Shown here: one piece after another, positions 1 through 6,966 of the stretch
How positions within the stretch are numbered: the first letter of the stretch is position 1
Layout of the letters: each line of letters opens with the position of its first letter
Origin: Anaerolineae bacterium
GTDB taxonomy: Bacteria > Chloroflexota > Anaerolineae > Promineifilales > Promineifilaceae
DNA: 10,367 bases
Direction: 5' to 3'
Assembly (NCBI GenBank): GCA_014879345.1
Contig: JACSSI010000110.1
Coordinates: forward strand, 1 to 10,367
The notes under the pieces: model-generated
Seen by the model: only the letters and a program-made list of their open reading frames with translations
Database searches by the model: none
What the model was told of the DNA's origin: nothing
Position numbers and translations under genes: made by a program

Positions 1-1028
1 TCCCCGGCTGGCACATCACCAATGACAAAGTTCTCTTGCCAAATGCTGTCAGGGCGCACGGTGGTGGCGTAGGTGCTTTGCTGGCGCAAAATCTCGTTGG
101 AGCCAGGGGGGCGCAGTTCCAGTTTTGCCCCAGGAATGTGACGACCCTGGCGGTCTACAAGCTTTCCTGCCAGCGTACCCCAGCCTTCATACGGCACGAG
201 CCACAAGGCGGGATTCCGGGCATCGGCGTATTCATTTTCGCCGACGCGCACTTCCATATGCAAGTGCGGCCCCGTCACCTCGCCTGAACTGCCTACACCT
301 GCGATGACTTGTCCCTGCTCCACATAATCGCCCACTTGCACAAATAGTTCCAGCGTATGGGCATAAAGGGTGAATACATCTTTGCCCTGCCACTGCCAAT
401 CATGCTGAATAACGACGGTGTTGCCGTAATAATTGACGCCATTGCGTGGGCTGGGAAAGGGACCCGCATGGATGACGGTGCCGCTGCCAGCCGCCAACAC
501 GGGTGTGCCGGTTTCGTTGGGAAAATCGATGCCATGATGGATGCGGTATGGGGGTACGTCAGCGGCCTGTACATCGTTGCCGAAGGGATACCATTCTAAA
601 TCGTAGTTGCGGCTGCCAGAGGGGATGGGACGGATGAGCCAGTAATGGTCATCGGGATTGTAGGAGAGGGGGGCGGTCATGGGCGGCGGTCGCCACTCTT
701 CGGTGCTGCGGGAGGCGGGGGCTTCGCCGCGCACGTAGTTTTGCCTGGCCTGGTCTGGGCTGAGGCCATCCCCGTCTGGCGTGGGAATGGTGTTGTCGAT
801 GGGAAGGGAAACGGCCGTTTCCACCCCAACCACCCCCTCTGCCACAACCACAACCACATCTGCACCCGCTTCAGCCATTTCTGTGGCTATTTCCGGGGCG
901 ACGGCGAGCGGAACGGCCGTTGGTAACACAGTTTCGCCGCCATTGCATCCTGACAAAAATACAACCGCAACGAGCGCGAAGAGCGCAAAGGGGAAAAGAA
1001 ATAATTCGCGTTTCAAAGGGAAATTCAT
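1..1028 (-). CDS. M23-family metallopeptidase lipoprotein (partial, C-terminus beyond left edge)
   Basis: 342 residues are visible, with no stop before the window edge. Residues 1-28 form a lipoprotein signal: a short basic start, a hydrophobic stretch and the lipobox LSGC with Cys28, so the mature protein should be lipid-anchored outside the membrane. A low-complexity Ala/Val/Glu linker follows to about residue 100. Residues about 155-270 are a LytM/M23 peptidase domain. It has HHGID (His164 and Asp168 as zinc ligands), YAH (His224) and HLH (His255, His257), so the catalytic set is complete and peptidoglycan peptide cross-link cleavage is the likely activity. From about residue 278 a 'GKLVDRQGRHIPGAKLEL' segment suggests a carboxypeptidase-regulatory-like beta-sandwich, which is cut off. 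The ATG directly abuts the TAG of the TolB-like gene and no good Shine-Dalgarno is seen, suggesting translational coupling. Two AACGGCCGTT copies lie in the linker region. Confidence 0.9.
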   Translation of the reverse strand, partial: MNFPLKRELFLFPFALFALVAVVFLSGCNGGETVLPTAVPLAVAPEIATEMAEAGADVVVVVAEGVVGVETAVSLPIDNTIPTPDGDGLSPDQARQNYVRGEAPASRSTEEWRPPPMTAPLSYNPDDHYWLIRPIPSGSRNYDLEWYPFGNDVQAADVPPYRIHHGIDFPNETGTPVLAAGSGTVIHAGPFPSPRNGVNYYGNTVVIQHDWQWQGKDVFTLYAHTLELFVQVGDYVEQGQVIAGVGSSGEVTGPHLHMEVRVGENEYADARNPALWLVPYEGWGTLAGKLVDRQGRHIPGAKLELRPPGSNEILRQQSTYATTVRPDSIWQENFVIGDVPAG

Positions 1029-3413
1029 CTAATCGCCGAAAGTATCGGAGAATTCATTTGCAGCGTAGATTTGCAGCATCGCTTCTTGCCAGCTCAAATC
1101 CTGTCGGTTTTCAAAGTGACCAAAGCGAATGCCAGGGAAAAACGTGCGCCAATTGGCCTCAGCGGGAACCCGTTCCCAACCATAATCAGCCGCCAGATTG
1201 GTGAAATCGACGTAGTAGCCGCCCGGAATCGCTTCCTTCATAACGCCGCCTTCATCGTAGTATTGCGGCTCGTCGCCAAAACGGGCGCGAAAATCCCAGG
1301 CCAATTCGCGTAACGGCTCACCCTGGCTGCCATCCTGCGCTTGCGTGCGCACAAACACGCGCCAGAATGTTTCTAACGCGGCCTCTTCACGCACCACTTC
1401 CACTTTTGGTTCAAACGTCATCGCTTCCTGGTAGGGCAAATCGAAGGCGCGGCCTGCTTTGTTCCAGGTGCGCGGGTCAGTGCCTGGGATGTGGCGCTCG
1501 TCAATGGCCTCAAACATATTATCTAACTGCGCCAGATAATCCCAGCCCGTTTCTGTTTCTGTCCGCTGCCGCAGCGCCAGGAATGACTGGTCAATCTGGT
1601 CGCTGAGATAGGGTGACGGGGCATCAATTGGCATTTCAAACAGCACTACAGGTGGGCCACTGCTGGCGGGGCGTTTAATCGCTTCGGTGAACAATGGTTT
1701 GCTGGGATAACGGGCGTCTAAATGGGCGATGTGGTCGATTTGGGCTGGCGTGAGCGGATTGGATGTCCAGGCGGGGTCTTCTAAACGGCCGTTTAGCGCC
1801 AACGCCTGAGGAGCCACACCCCAACCACTGGGGCTGCCCGCCACCAAATAATGCTGCCCGTCCTTCTCATGCACATACACCAACGATTCCCCATTCGGCG
1901 ACCACGCAGGGAACTTGCCCTGCTGCCCCAAACTCACAGGCTTACCATCGAGTCGATAATTCTCATCCAACGGCACGGCATAAACAAGCGGGAAGCCAGC
2001 CCCATCATCATAATAGGCCAGATAACGGCCGTTTGGTGAAAAAGCAGGTTCGTCTTCATAGCCAGCGGGGGAGCCAGTCAAGTTAATAGCCGCTTCATCC
2101 GTCACCTCATTGAGCGACATCAGGAAGATGTCTTTGTTGCCGCTGCGCCAACTGGTGAAGGCAATGTGACGGCCACCCGGCGACCAAACCGGCGCAAAAT
2201 CAGGCGCGGCATTTTCCGTCAGGCGGAAAGGTCCTTCACTGCCATCAGCCTTGACGATGTAGATGTCTAAATTCTCATCACGATACGATTCAAACACCAG
2301 CCACTGTCCATCCGGCGACCAACTAGGCCCGCCGTCAAAGGCCATGTTATTCGTCACGCGGCGCAGGTCGCCTTCATCCACGTCAAAAACATAAATTTCC
2401 CAGTTACCATCCCGCCGCGAGGTAAAGGCAATCTGCCGCCCATTGGGACTCCACGACGGGTCACGGTCTTCGGCGGGATGCTGCGTCAGGCGAATCGGTT
2501 CAGCCTGCCCCACGGGCATCACATAAATATCACTGTTGCCTTCATTATTCCAGGTAAACGCCACGCTGCCGCCCGTTTGCAGCGGGTCAGGGGTCGGCCA
2601 CGGCGTCAGGCGCACGTCGATGGTAGGGCGCGGGGTAGGCGTGGCGGTTACAGGCATAGGCGAGGGGGTAGCGATGATCACCCGAGGCAAAGCAGCCTCC
2701 ACTTCGGCTGCCACCTGATCGGGGCGTTGTTCCTGCCAGGTGACAAAACTCAAAATAAGGAGGACGGTGACACTGAAAACGGCCGTTGCCAGACGTACAG
2801 AGCGTTTACCACTTTGTCCAGAACGGGGTACACGCGGCGCAACCAGTGCTTTGGCTGGCGGTTTGGGTCGATGGATAAACACATACCAACGCGCCCGCCA
2901 CACCGTCCATTTAGACCCCCAACGACGGCGTAACCTGGCTCGACGCGGCGCTGACGCCTCCCAGCGTGCCTGCCAAAAGCGGCGCGTCTTATTGGCAAAC
3001 CACACCAGCACCGGCCTGACAAAACGTGCCCCCACCCAGCGCAGCGGTCTAATAACCAGAAGCCGGAACGGCCGCCAAAATAACAGGAAGAGCCACATCA
3101 ACAGCTTGCGAATCGCCAGCCCCACCCGCCCCAAAAACCGCTTGATCGGCGGCAAAATAGAGCTGCGGACGCCTTCCCACAACCAGGACACAGGCAGCCA
3201 GAACGGCATCGTCATAATCCAAATTGGTTTCCAAACAATCCAGGTGAGAAGTGTACGTAAAGCCAGCCCCAATCGGCCCAAAAAGCGCCAAATTGGTCTG
3301 GTAAGGGGAGCCGTCACCTGGTCTAGTTTAGCCAGAAAACGGAGGACTACTCGAACGGGGTATCCGAGCAACGCCCAAATTTGTTGACCTGCTCGTCTCA
3401 ATCGCTTGTCCAT
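1029..3413 (-). CDS. TolB-like (PD40/WD40-like) beta-propeller membrane protein
   Basis: 794 residues. Residues 1-200 are rich in Arg, Trp, Leu and Pro and carry a duplicated unit: RFLGRLGLALRTLLTW at 43-58 and RFLGRVGLAIRKLLMW at 92-107. A transmembrane segment lies at about 207-226, followed by a Pro/Thr linker at about 248-278. Residues about 283-550 are a TolB-type propeller with repeated SP[ND/G]G blades (SPNG 322, SPDG 366, SPGG 411, SPNG 459, SPNG 505), each ahead of a beta strand such as 'RQIAFTS'. Residues about 555-794 form a C-terminal region I cannot assign, with conserved-looking 'WRTFFPGIRFGHFE' and 'YYVDFTNLAADYGW'. The basic N-terminus suggests it is cytoplasmic, with the propeller outside. 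The M23 lipoprotein starts at its stop codon, so a shared envelope role is likely. No enzyme activity is evident; TolB-like propellers usually mediate protein contacts. An AGGA lies just before the ATG. Confidence 0.85.
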   Translation of the reverse strand: MDKRLRRAGQQIWALLGYPVRVVLRFLAKLDQVTAPLTRPIWRFLGRLGLALRTLLTWIVWKPIWIMTMPFWLPVSWLWEGVRSSILPPIKRFLGRVGLAIRKLLMWLFLLFWRPFRLLVIRPLRWVGARFVRPVLVWFANKTRRFWQARWEASAPRRARLRRRWGSKWTVWRARWYVFIHRPKPPAKALVAPRVPRSGQSGKRSVRLATAVFSVTVLLILSFVTWQEQRPDQVAAEVEAALPRVIIATPSPMPVTATPTPRPTIDVRLTPWPTPDPLQTGGSVAFTWNNEGNSDIYVMPVGQAEPIRLTQHPAEDRDPSWSPNGRQIAFTSRRDGNWEIYVFDVDEGDLRRVTNNMAFDGGPSWSPDGQWLVFESYRDENLDIYIVKADGSEGPFRLTENAAPDFAPVWSPGGRHIAFTSWRSGNKDIFLMSLNEVTDEAAINLTGSPAGYEDEPAFSPNGRYLAYYDDGAGFPLVYAVPLDENYRLDGKPVSLGQQGKFPAWSPNGESLVYVHEKDGQHYLVAGSPSGWGVAPQALALNGRLEDPAWTSNPLTPAQIDHIAHLDARYPSKPLFTEAIKRPASSGPPVVLFEMPIDAPSPYLSDQIDQSFLALRQRTETETGWDYLAQLDNMFEAIDERHIPGTDPRTWNKAGRAFDLPYQEAMTFEPKVEVVREEAALETFWRVFVRTQAQDGSQGEPLRELAWDFRARFGDEPQYYDEGGVMKEAIPGGYYVDFTNLAADYGWERVPAEANWRTFFPGIRFGHFENRQDLSWQEAMLQIYAANEFSDTFGD
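3091..3287 (-). repeat. Internal duplication in the TolB-like N-terminus
   Basis: Two copies of a basic amphipathic unit, residues 43-58 and 92-107 of the TolB-like protein, are 49 residues apart. They match at 12 of 16 positions. The DNA is also alike around 3119-3143 and 3260-3285 (gccagcccca shared, then ccaaaaa/cccaaaaag), so this is a real segmental duplication and not only convergent protein composition. Confidence 0.6.
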
Positions 3414-3512
3414 GTTCCTGCCAGTTTAACATGACATAAAAATTAGTCAACAGAAACAGGGGTGTTTGGTTGAGGTAATACAACATGGATAGGCGATTTT
3501 AGAATAATGACA

Positions 3513-3561
3513 GGTAACGGGTAGCGAGTGGCAAGTATACCTGCCACCTGCAACTTGCGAT
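3513..3561. repeat. Heptad repeat block with an internal near-palindrome
   Basis: Exactly 49 bases divide into seven 7-mers. The first four follow RGTNNCN or a close form (ggtaacg, ggtagcg, agtggca, agtatac). The last three follow YTGCNAY or close (ctgccac, ctgcaac, ttgcgat). Where the two halves meet, 3528-3537 and 3538-3547 form 10-base inverted arms with one mismatch. It lies between the divergent TolB-like gene and ctaB, upstream of the proposed ctaB promoter. It resembles the degenerate heptad repeats described in filamentous cyanobacteria; that comparison is from memory. Confidence 0.5.
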
Positions 3562-3599
3562 CACTTTTAAAGGAAGCAATGAGAGCCACAACTCTCTGT

Positions 3600-3628
3600 T
3601 TGTAGCCATCTGTGAAGCTTGTTACAAT
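3600..3628 (+). promoter_or_regulatory. Candidate sigma-70-type promoter for ctaB
   Basis: A -35-like TTGTAG (3600-3605) is followed by 17 bases and a -10 TACAAT (3623-3628). TG at 3620-3621 gives an extended -10. A start near 3635 would leave a leader of about 34 bases before the ctaB ATG. This is based only on consensus matching. Confidence 0.4.
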
Positions 3629-3668
3629 CCCAACCGAAAATCTCCCTTTTTTACGTCCTGGAGGCTGC

Positions 3669-4637
3669 ATGTCTACTGTTTCAAAAACAACCGAACACGG
3701 CACAGTCGGTGACTCACTCCCTGAAAATAGCTCAGCGACTGTATCAGCACCCCCAACAACGTTCCGTGATACGCTGCGAATGTTGACGGTGTTGTTCAAA
3801 ATGCGCATTGTGGTGCTGCTGTTAATGGCGGCTACGGGCGGCGCGTTTATGGCGGCTGAAGGTTGGCCTGGTGGCTCTACCCTGGCGTTGGTCTGGATTG
3901 CAGGCGGCATGGCGGCCGCGGGTTCCTCTTCTTTTAACCAGTATCTGGAGCGTCACAAAGATGACAAGATGGGACGCACCATGAAGAAACGGCCGTTAGT
4001 CAACGGTGAGATTCCCAATCCAAAATGGGTTCCCTGGGTAAGCGCTCTTCTCATTCTACTTCCGGTAGCCATCACCTTTACCTTCAACAAACCACTTTCA
4101 TTTTTCCTGGCGTTGGGTGCCTTCATTTACGTCTTCATTTACACCATCTGGCTGAAGCCGCGTACCTTGCTCAATATCGTTATTGGCGGAGCGGCTGGTA
4201 GTGCGGCCGTCTTGAGCGGCAGCGCTGCTGCTGGTTACTGGAACAGTCCCGGTGCCTTGATTTTAGCCCTCATCTTGTTCCTATGGACGCCGTTCCACTT
4301 CTGGAGCCTAGCGATCATGTACCGCGACGATTACGCCAAAGCTGATGTGCCGATGCTGCCCGTCCACACCACGCCCAAACAAGCCGCCTGGTGGACAATG
4401 AGCCACACCGCCCCAACCTGTCTTTTTGGTCTGCTTTTAGCTGTTTTCCCCTTTTTAGGTCTGGCTTACCTCATTCCCATGTTGCTTATTTCTGCTGACC
4501 TGTTTTGGCGCAATGTAAAGCTCATCAAAGACCCCTCCAAAGAAAATGCACGGGGGCTGTTCATGTCATCCAACTACTATTTGACGGTGTTGATGTTGGC
4601 AATTTATATTAGCTCGGTACTGCCCTCACCATTTTAG
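3669..4637 (+). CDS. ctaB: Protoheme IX farnesyltransferase (heme O synthase)
   Basis: 322 residues from the ATG at 3669, chosen because GGAGG at 3660-3664 sits four bases upstream; a GTG at 3612 in the same frame lacks such a site. The enzyme transfers a farnesyl group to heme b to make heme O for terminal oxidases and is an integral membrane protein of the UbiA superfamily. After a polar 35-residue leader come 'FKMRIVVLLLMAATGG', then the first prenyl-diphosphate/Mg motif at 90-98 (Asn90, Glu94, Asp98; the usual first Asp is Glu and the middle position is His96), KKRPL, and a second motif YRDDYAKADVPMLPV at 218-232. Several hydrophobic helices fill the rest, as expected for about 300-320 residues. 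No ctaA or oxidase genes are visible nearby. The downstream glutaredoxin-like gene begins 36 bases after the stop. Confidence 0.95.
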   Translation: MSTVSKTTEHGTVGDSLPENSSATVSAPPTTFRDTLRMLTVLFKMRIVVLLLMAATGGAFMAAEGWPGGSTLALVWIAGGMAAAGSSSFNQYLERHKDDKMGRTMKKRPLVNGEIPNPKWVPWVSALLILLPVAITFTFNKPLSFFLALGAFIYVFIYTIWLKPRTLLNIVIGGAAGSAAVLSGSAAAGYWNSPGALILALILFLWTPFHFWSLAIMYRDDYAKADVPMLPVHTTPKQAAWWTMSHTAPTCLFGLLLAVFPFLGLAYLIPMLLISADLFWRNVKLIKDPSKENARGLFMSSNYYLTVLMLAIYISSVLPSPF

Positions 4638-4671
4638 ATTGACGATTGTGGATTTTGGATTGACGATTGGC
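4637..4671 (+). repeat. Tandem GATTNNN heptad array filling the ctaB-glutaredoxin gap
   Basis: Five consecutive 7-mers begin GATT, with tails GAC, GTG, TTG, GAC and GGC. The first starts on the last base of the ctaB stop and the array ends one base before the next ATG, so it makes up the whole intergenic spacer. A 12-base exact copy (GATTGACGATTG) recurs 21 bases apart. No Shine-Dalgarno is present in it. Confidence 0.75.
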
Positions 4672-4672
4672 A

Positions 4673-4918
4673 ATGCTGACGGTTACGCTCTATACGAAAG
4701 ATGGCTGCGGCTTGTGTGATGAGGTTAAAGCTGAACTGGCTGAGTTGGCTCAGGCATTTCCCCACAAGCTGCAAGAAGTAGACATAACAAAAGATTCTGA
4801 CTTATTTGCTCGTTATCGCTTTACGATTCCAGTCGTCAAAATGGGGGAGCAAACATTGAAAGCGCCGATTTCAAAAAGCCAACTCCAAACCGCTCTTCAA
4901 AATGAAAGTAAAAAATAA
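4673..4918 (+). CDS. Glutaredoxin-like protein (DUF836 type, CGLC active site)
   Basis: 81 residues from the ATG at 4673; an upstream in-frame TTG at 4667 lies inside the heptad array and is less likely. The thioredoxin-fold start 'VTLYTKDGCGLC' carries the redox pair Cys12 and Cys15, and TIPV at 51-54 supplies the cis-proline. The length matches the short glutaredoxin-like DUF836 family. A cytosolic thiol-disulfide or electron-transfer role is likely, but the partner is unknown. It lies on the same strand 36 bases after ctaB, so cotranscription is likely; a link to heme or oxidase assembly is only suggested by position. No clear ribosome site precedes it, because the heptad repeats occupy that stretch. 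Confidence 0.8.
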   Translation: MLTVTLYTKDGCGLCDEVKAELAELAQAFPHKLQEVDITKDSDLFARYRFTIPVVKMGEQTLKAPISKSQLQTALQNESKK

Positions 4919-4924
4919 TTTACC

Positions 4925-4982
4925 GCAAAGAACGCAATGGTTTTCTTCGATTTTCTTTGCGTTCTTCACGCACTTTGTGGTT
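4925..4982. repeat. Intergenic inverted repeat of the 'cgcaaagaacgc' type
   Basis: Arms aagaacgcaa (4928-4937) and ttgcgttctt (4957-4966) are perfect inverted repeats around a 19-base loop. The right half extends as a 28-base stretch (4955-4982) that matches the lipoprotein signal-peptide coding sequence (963-990, minus strand) at 23 of 28 positions. No T-tract follows, so it is not a convincing terminator. It fills most of the 77-base gap before the sugar kinase. Confidence 0.5.
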
Positions 4983-4995
4983 CACTTTTTAGCTG

Positions 4996-5904
4996 ATGAT
5001 TGACGTTCTCTGTGTCGGCCATGCCGCCTACGACCTCACCTTTGCCGTTCCCCATCACCCCGCCCCTGACGAAAAAACGTTTGCTACCAGGTTTGCTGGC
5101 TGCGGCGGTGGCCCAGCCGCCAACGCGGCCGTCACTGTGGCTAAATTAGGCGGACGCAGCGCCTTTGCTGGTTATCTGGGCCAGGATATGTACGGTGATT
5201 TGCATTTAGCTGAACTGGCAGAGGCTGGCGTCGATACGTCGCTGGTCGTGCGTGGCACAAATCCAACGCCACTTTCCGTTATTTGGGCAAAGCCAGATGG
5301 CAGGCGTTCCTTAGTTAATTATCGTGGCGAGACAAGGCCACAATCAAAGACCTCCGAGGTTTTAAAAACCTCGGAGGTCTGGTTACCCAAGGTCGTTCTG
5401 TTTGACGGCTGGGAGCCGGATATGTCATTACTGTTGGCACAATGGGCCGCAGAACAAGGCATCCCGACGGTGTTGGACGCGGGTTCTGTGCATCGTGGCA
5501 CGGTGTTGTTAGCGAGTAAGGTGGATTATTTGGTGACGTCTGAAAAGTTTGGACTGGAATTTACGGGAGCGGCAGATGTGGAAACGGCCGTTTCTCAGCT
5601 CAGTCAGGTGGCGGAAACGGCCGTTATCACCCTGGGCGCTCGTGGTCTCATTTGGCAAAACACGGCCGGTTCCGGTTTCCTGCCCGCCTACCCCGTCCAA
5701 GCCGTCGATACCACCGGCGCTGGCGACACCTTTCACGGCGCTTTCGCCTACGCCCTCGCCCAAGCCATGCCCTGGTCTGACCTTCTGCGCTACGCCAGCG
5801 CTGCCGCCGCCCTCTGCTGCACGAAACACGGGGCGCGACTAGGCATACCAACCAGCGCAGAGATCACAACCTTGCAGCGTGTTCAAAGCCAACAGTCCGC
5901 ATGA
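4996..5904 (+). CDS. PfkB/ribokinase-family carbohydrate kinase
   Basis: 302 residues, a normal length for this cytosolic ATP-dependent sugar or nucleoside kinase family. The N-terminal 'VLCVGHAAYDLTFAV' is followed by the substrate-site glycines GCGGGPAANAA (35-45). The C-terminal PfkB signature VDTTGAGDTFHGAF at 237-250 contains the anion hole GAGD and the catalytic Asp244. The substrate cannot be named from sequence. Oddities: residues 118-128 read KTSEVLKTSEV and are encoded by a perfect 33-base palindrome (5348-5380), probably an in-frame repeat insertion between the lid region (NYRGETRP) and the strand 'VVLFDGWEP'. Two AACGGCCGTT copies at 5583 and 5616 encode ETAV twice. The ATG has no clear Shine-Dalgarno. 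It converges on argF, whose stop is 41 bases away. Confidence 0.9.
   Translation: MIDVLCVGHAAYDLTFAVPHHPAPDEKTFATRFAGCGGGPAANAAVTVAKLGGRSAFAGYLGQDMYGDLHLAELAEAGVDTSLVVRGTNPTPLSVIWAKPDGRRSLVNYRGETRPQSKTSEVLKTSEVWLPKVVLFDGWEPDMSLLLAQWAAEQGIPTVLDAGSVHRGTVLLASKVDYLVTSEKFGLEFTGAADVETAVSQLSQVAETAVITLGARGLIWQNTAGSGFLPAYPVQAVDTTGAGDTFHGAFAYALAQAMPWSDLLRYASAAAALCCTKHGARLGIPTSAEITTLQRVQSQQSA
5348..5380. repeat. Perfect 33-base palindrome inside the sugar-kinase gene
   Basis: Two 16-base arms (5348-5363 and 5365-5380) flank one central A. Each arm contains a smaller palindrome, ACCTCCGAGGT and ACCTCGGAGGT, so the DNA could form one long or two short hairpins. The unit is 11 codons long and stays open in the kinase frame, giving KTSEV-L-KTSEV. 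Confidence 0.9.
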
Positions 5905-5944
5905 AGTATCCGCAAAACTGGACACGTTTGGTTAAACAGTGAAA

Positions 5945-6946
5945 TTAGTCTCCTAAAGTGGCGACCATAATAGCTTTGATCGTGTGCATTCGATTCTCAG
6001 CCTGGTCAAATACTATCGACATTTCAGACTCAAACACCTCTTCGGTCACTTCAAGAGCGTCCAGCCCGGTCTTTTCGTAGATATCTTCCCCCACTTTGGT
6101 TTCGCGGTTGTGGAAGGCAGGCAGACAGTGCATAAACTTAACATTGGGATTGCCCGTCTTATTCACCACGTCCATGTTGATCTGGTATGGTTTGAGTAAT
6201 CCAATACGTTCATCCCAAACCTCTTTTGGTTCACCCATGGAAACCCAGACGTCGGTGTACAGGTAATCCACATCCTTCACACCTTCTTCCACGCTTTCGG
6301 TCAGGGTCAGACGGGCACCAGTTTGAGCAGCAATTTCACAGCAGATAGCTACCAGTTCATCTTCCGGCCACAGCACTTTTGGCGCACACAGGCGCACGTC
6401 CATGCCCAGCTTGCAGCCCGTAACCATGAGTGAGTTGCCCATATTGTTGCGGGCGTCACCCAGGTAACAGTAAGCAATCTCATTCAGTTGCTTGGGGCTA
6501 TGCTCCATCATTGTCAGGATGTCACAGATCATTTGGGTGGGGTGGAACTGGTCGGTGAGACCGTTCCACACCGGCACACCCGCATACTCAGCCAGGATTT
6601 CCACCAACTCTTGCCCAAAGCCGCGATACTCGATGCCGTCATACATGCGGCCCAATACGCGGGCGGTGTCTTTCATCGATTCTTTGTGGCCAATTTGGGA
6701 GCCAGATGGCCCCAGGTAGGTAACGTGAGCCCCCTGGTCATAGGCGGCTACTTCAAAAGCGCAGCGGGTGCGGGTGGAGGTTTTCTCGAAAATGAGCGCA
6801 ATATTCTTGCCCTTGAGCCGCGGCTGTTCGTAGCCGCCGTATTTGGCCGCCTTGAGGTCAGCCGACAGTTTAAGCAAGAATTTCAGTTCTTCGGGGGTGA
6901 AATCCAGTTCTTTAACAAAACTGCGATTACGTATATTGAAAGCCAT
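5945..6946 (-). CDS. argF: Ornithine carbamoyltransferase
   Basis: 333 residues from the ATG at 6946, chosen for AGGAG seven bases upstream; an in-frame upstream start at 6982 lacks this. It makes citrulline from ornithine and carbamoyl phosphate in the cytosol, for arginine synthesis or, in reverse, arginine breakdown. Diagnostic motifs are STRTR at 57-61 (carbamoyl-phosphate site), HPTQ at 135-138, DVWVSMGEP at 232-240 (ornithine loop) and HCLP at 273-276 (catalytic Cys). The C-terminus 'NRMHTIKAIMVATLG' is close to the ArgF/ArgI and ArcB type. No other arginine gene is in the window, so anabolic versus catabolic use is open, and the symbol follows the common anabolic name. A possible ArgR-like site lies just upstream. 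Confidence 0.96.
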   Translation of the reverse strand: MAFNIRNRSFVKELDFTPEELKFLLKLSADLKAAKYGGYEQPRLKGKNIALIFEKTSTRTRCAFEVAAYDQGAHVTYLGPSGSQIGHKESMKDTARVLGRMYDGIEYRGFGQELVEILAEYAGVPVWNGLTDQFHPTQMICDILTMMEHSPKQLNEIAYCYLGDARNNMGNSLMVTGCKLGMDVRLCAPKVLWPEDELVAICCEIAAQTGARLTLTESVEEGVKDVDYLYTDVWVSMGEPKEVWDERIGLLKPYQINMDVVNKTGNPNVKFMHCLPAFHNRETKVGEDIYEKTGLDALEVTEEVFESEMSIVFDQAENRMHTIKAIMVATLGD

Positions 6947-6966
6947 TCTAATTCTCCTATAGGTAC

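Noticed and set aside
2740..3387. 215-codon open frame on the plus strand
   Set aside because: It is antisense to the TolB-like N-terminus. Its Arg/Thr-rich composition follows from the opposite strand, and it lacks a ribosome site or recognisable domain.
3423..3450. Minus-strand TTGACT and TAAACT, 16 bases apart, as a promoter for the TolB-like gene
   Set aside because: The implied transcript would start almost at the ATG and lose the AGGA ribosome site, so it is unlikely as drawn.
3612..3668. Extended ctaB start at GTG 3612
   Set aside because: The ATG at 3669 has a strong GGAGG at the right distance, and the extension overlaps the proposed promoter.
4928..4966. Intrinsic terminator after the glutaredoxin-like gene
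   Set aside because: The stem has a 19-base loop and no following T-tract, so it is described as a repeat instead.
5918..5926. ctggacac near the kinase/argF junction, similar to the end of the MITE-like element
   Set aside because: Only eight bases match, and there is no inverted partner nearby.
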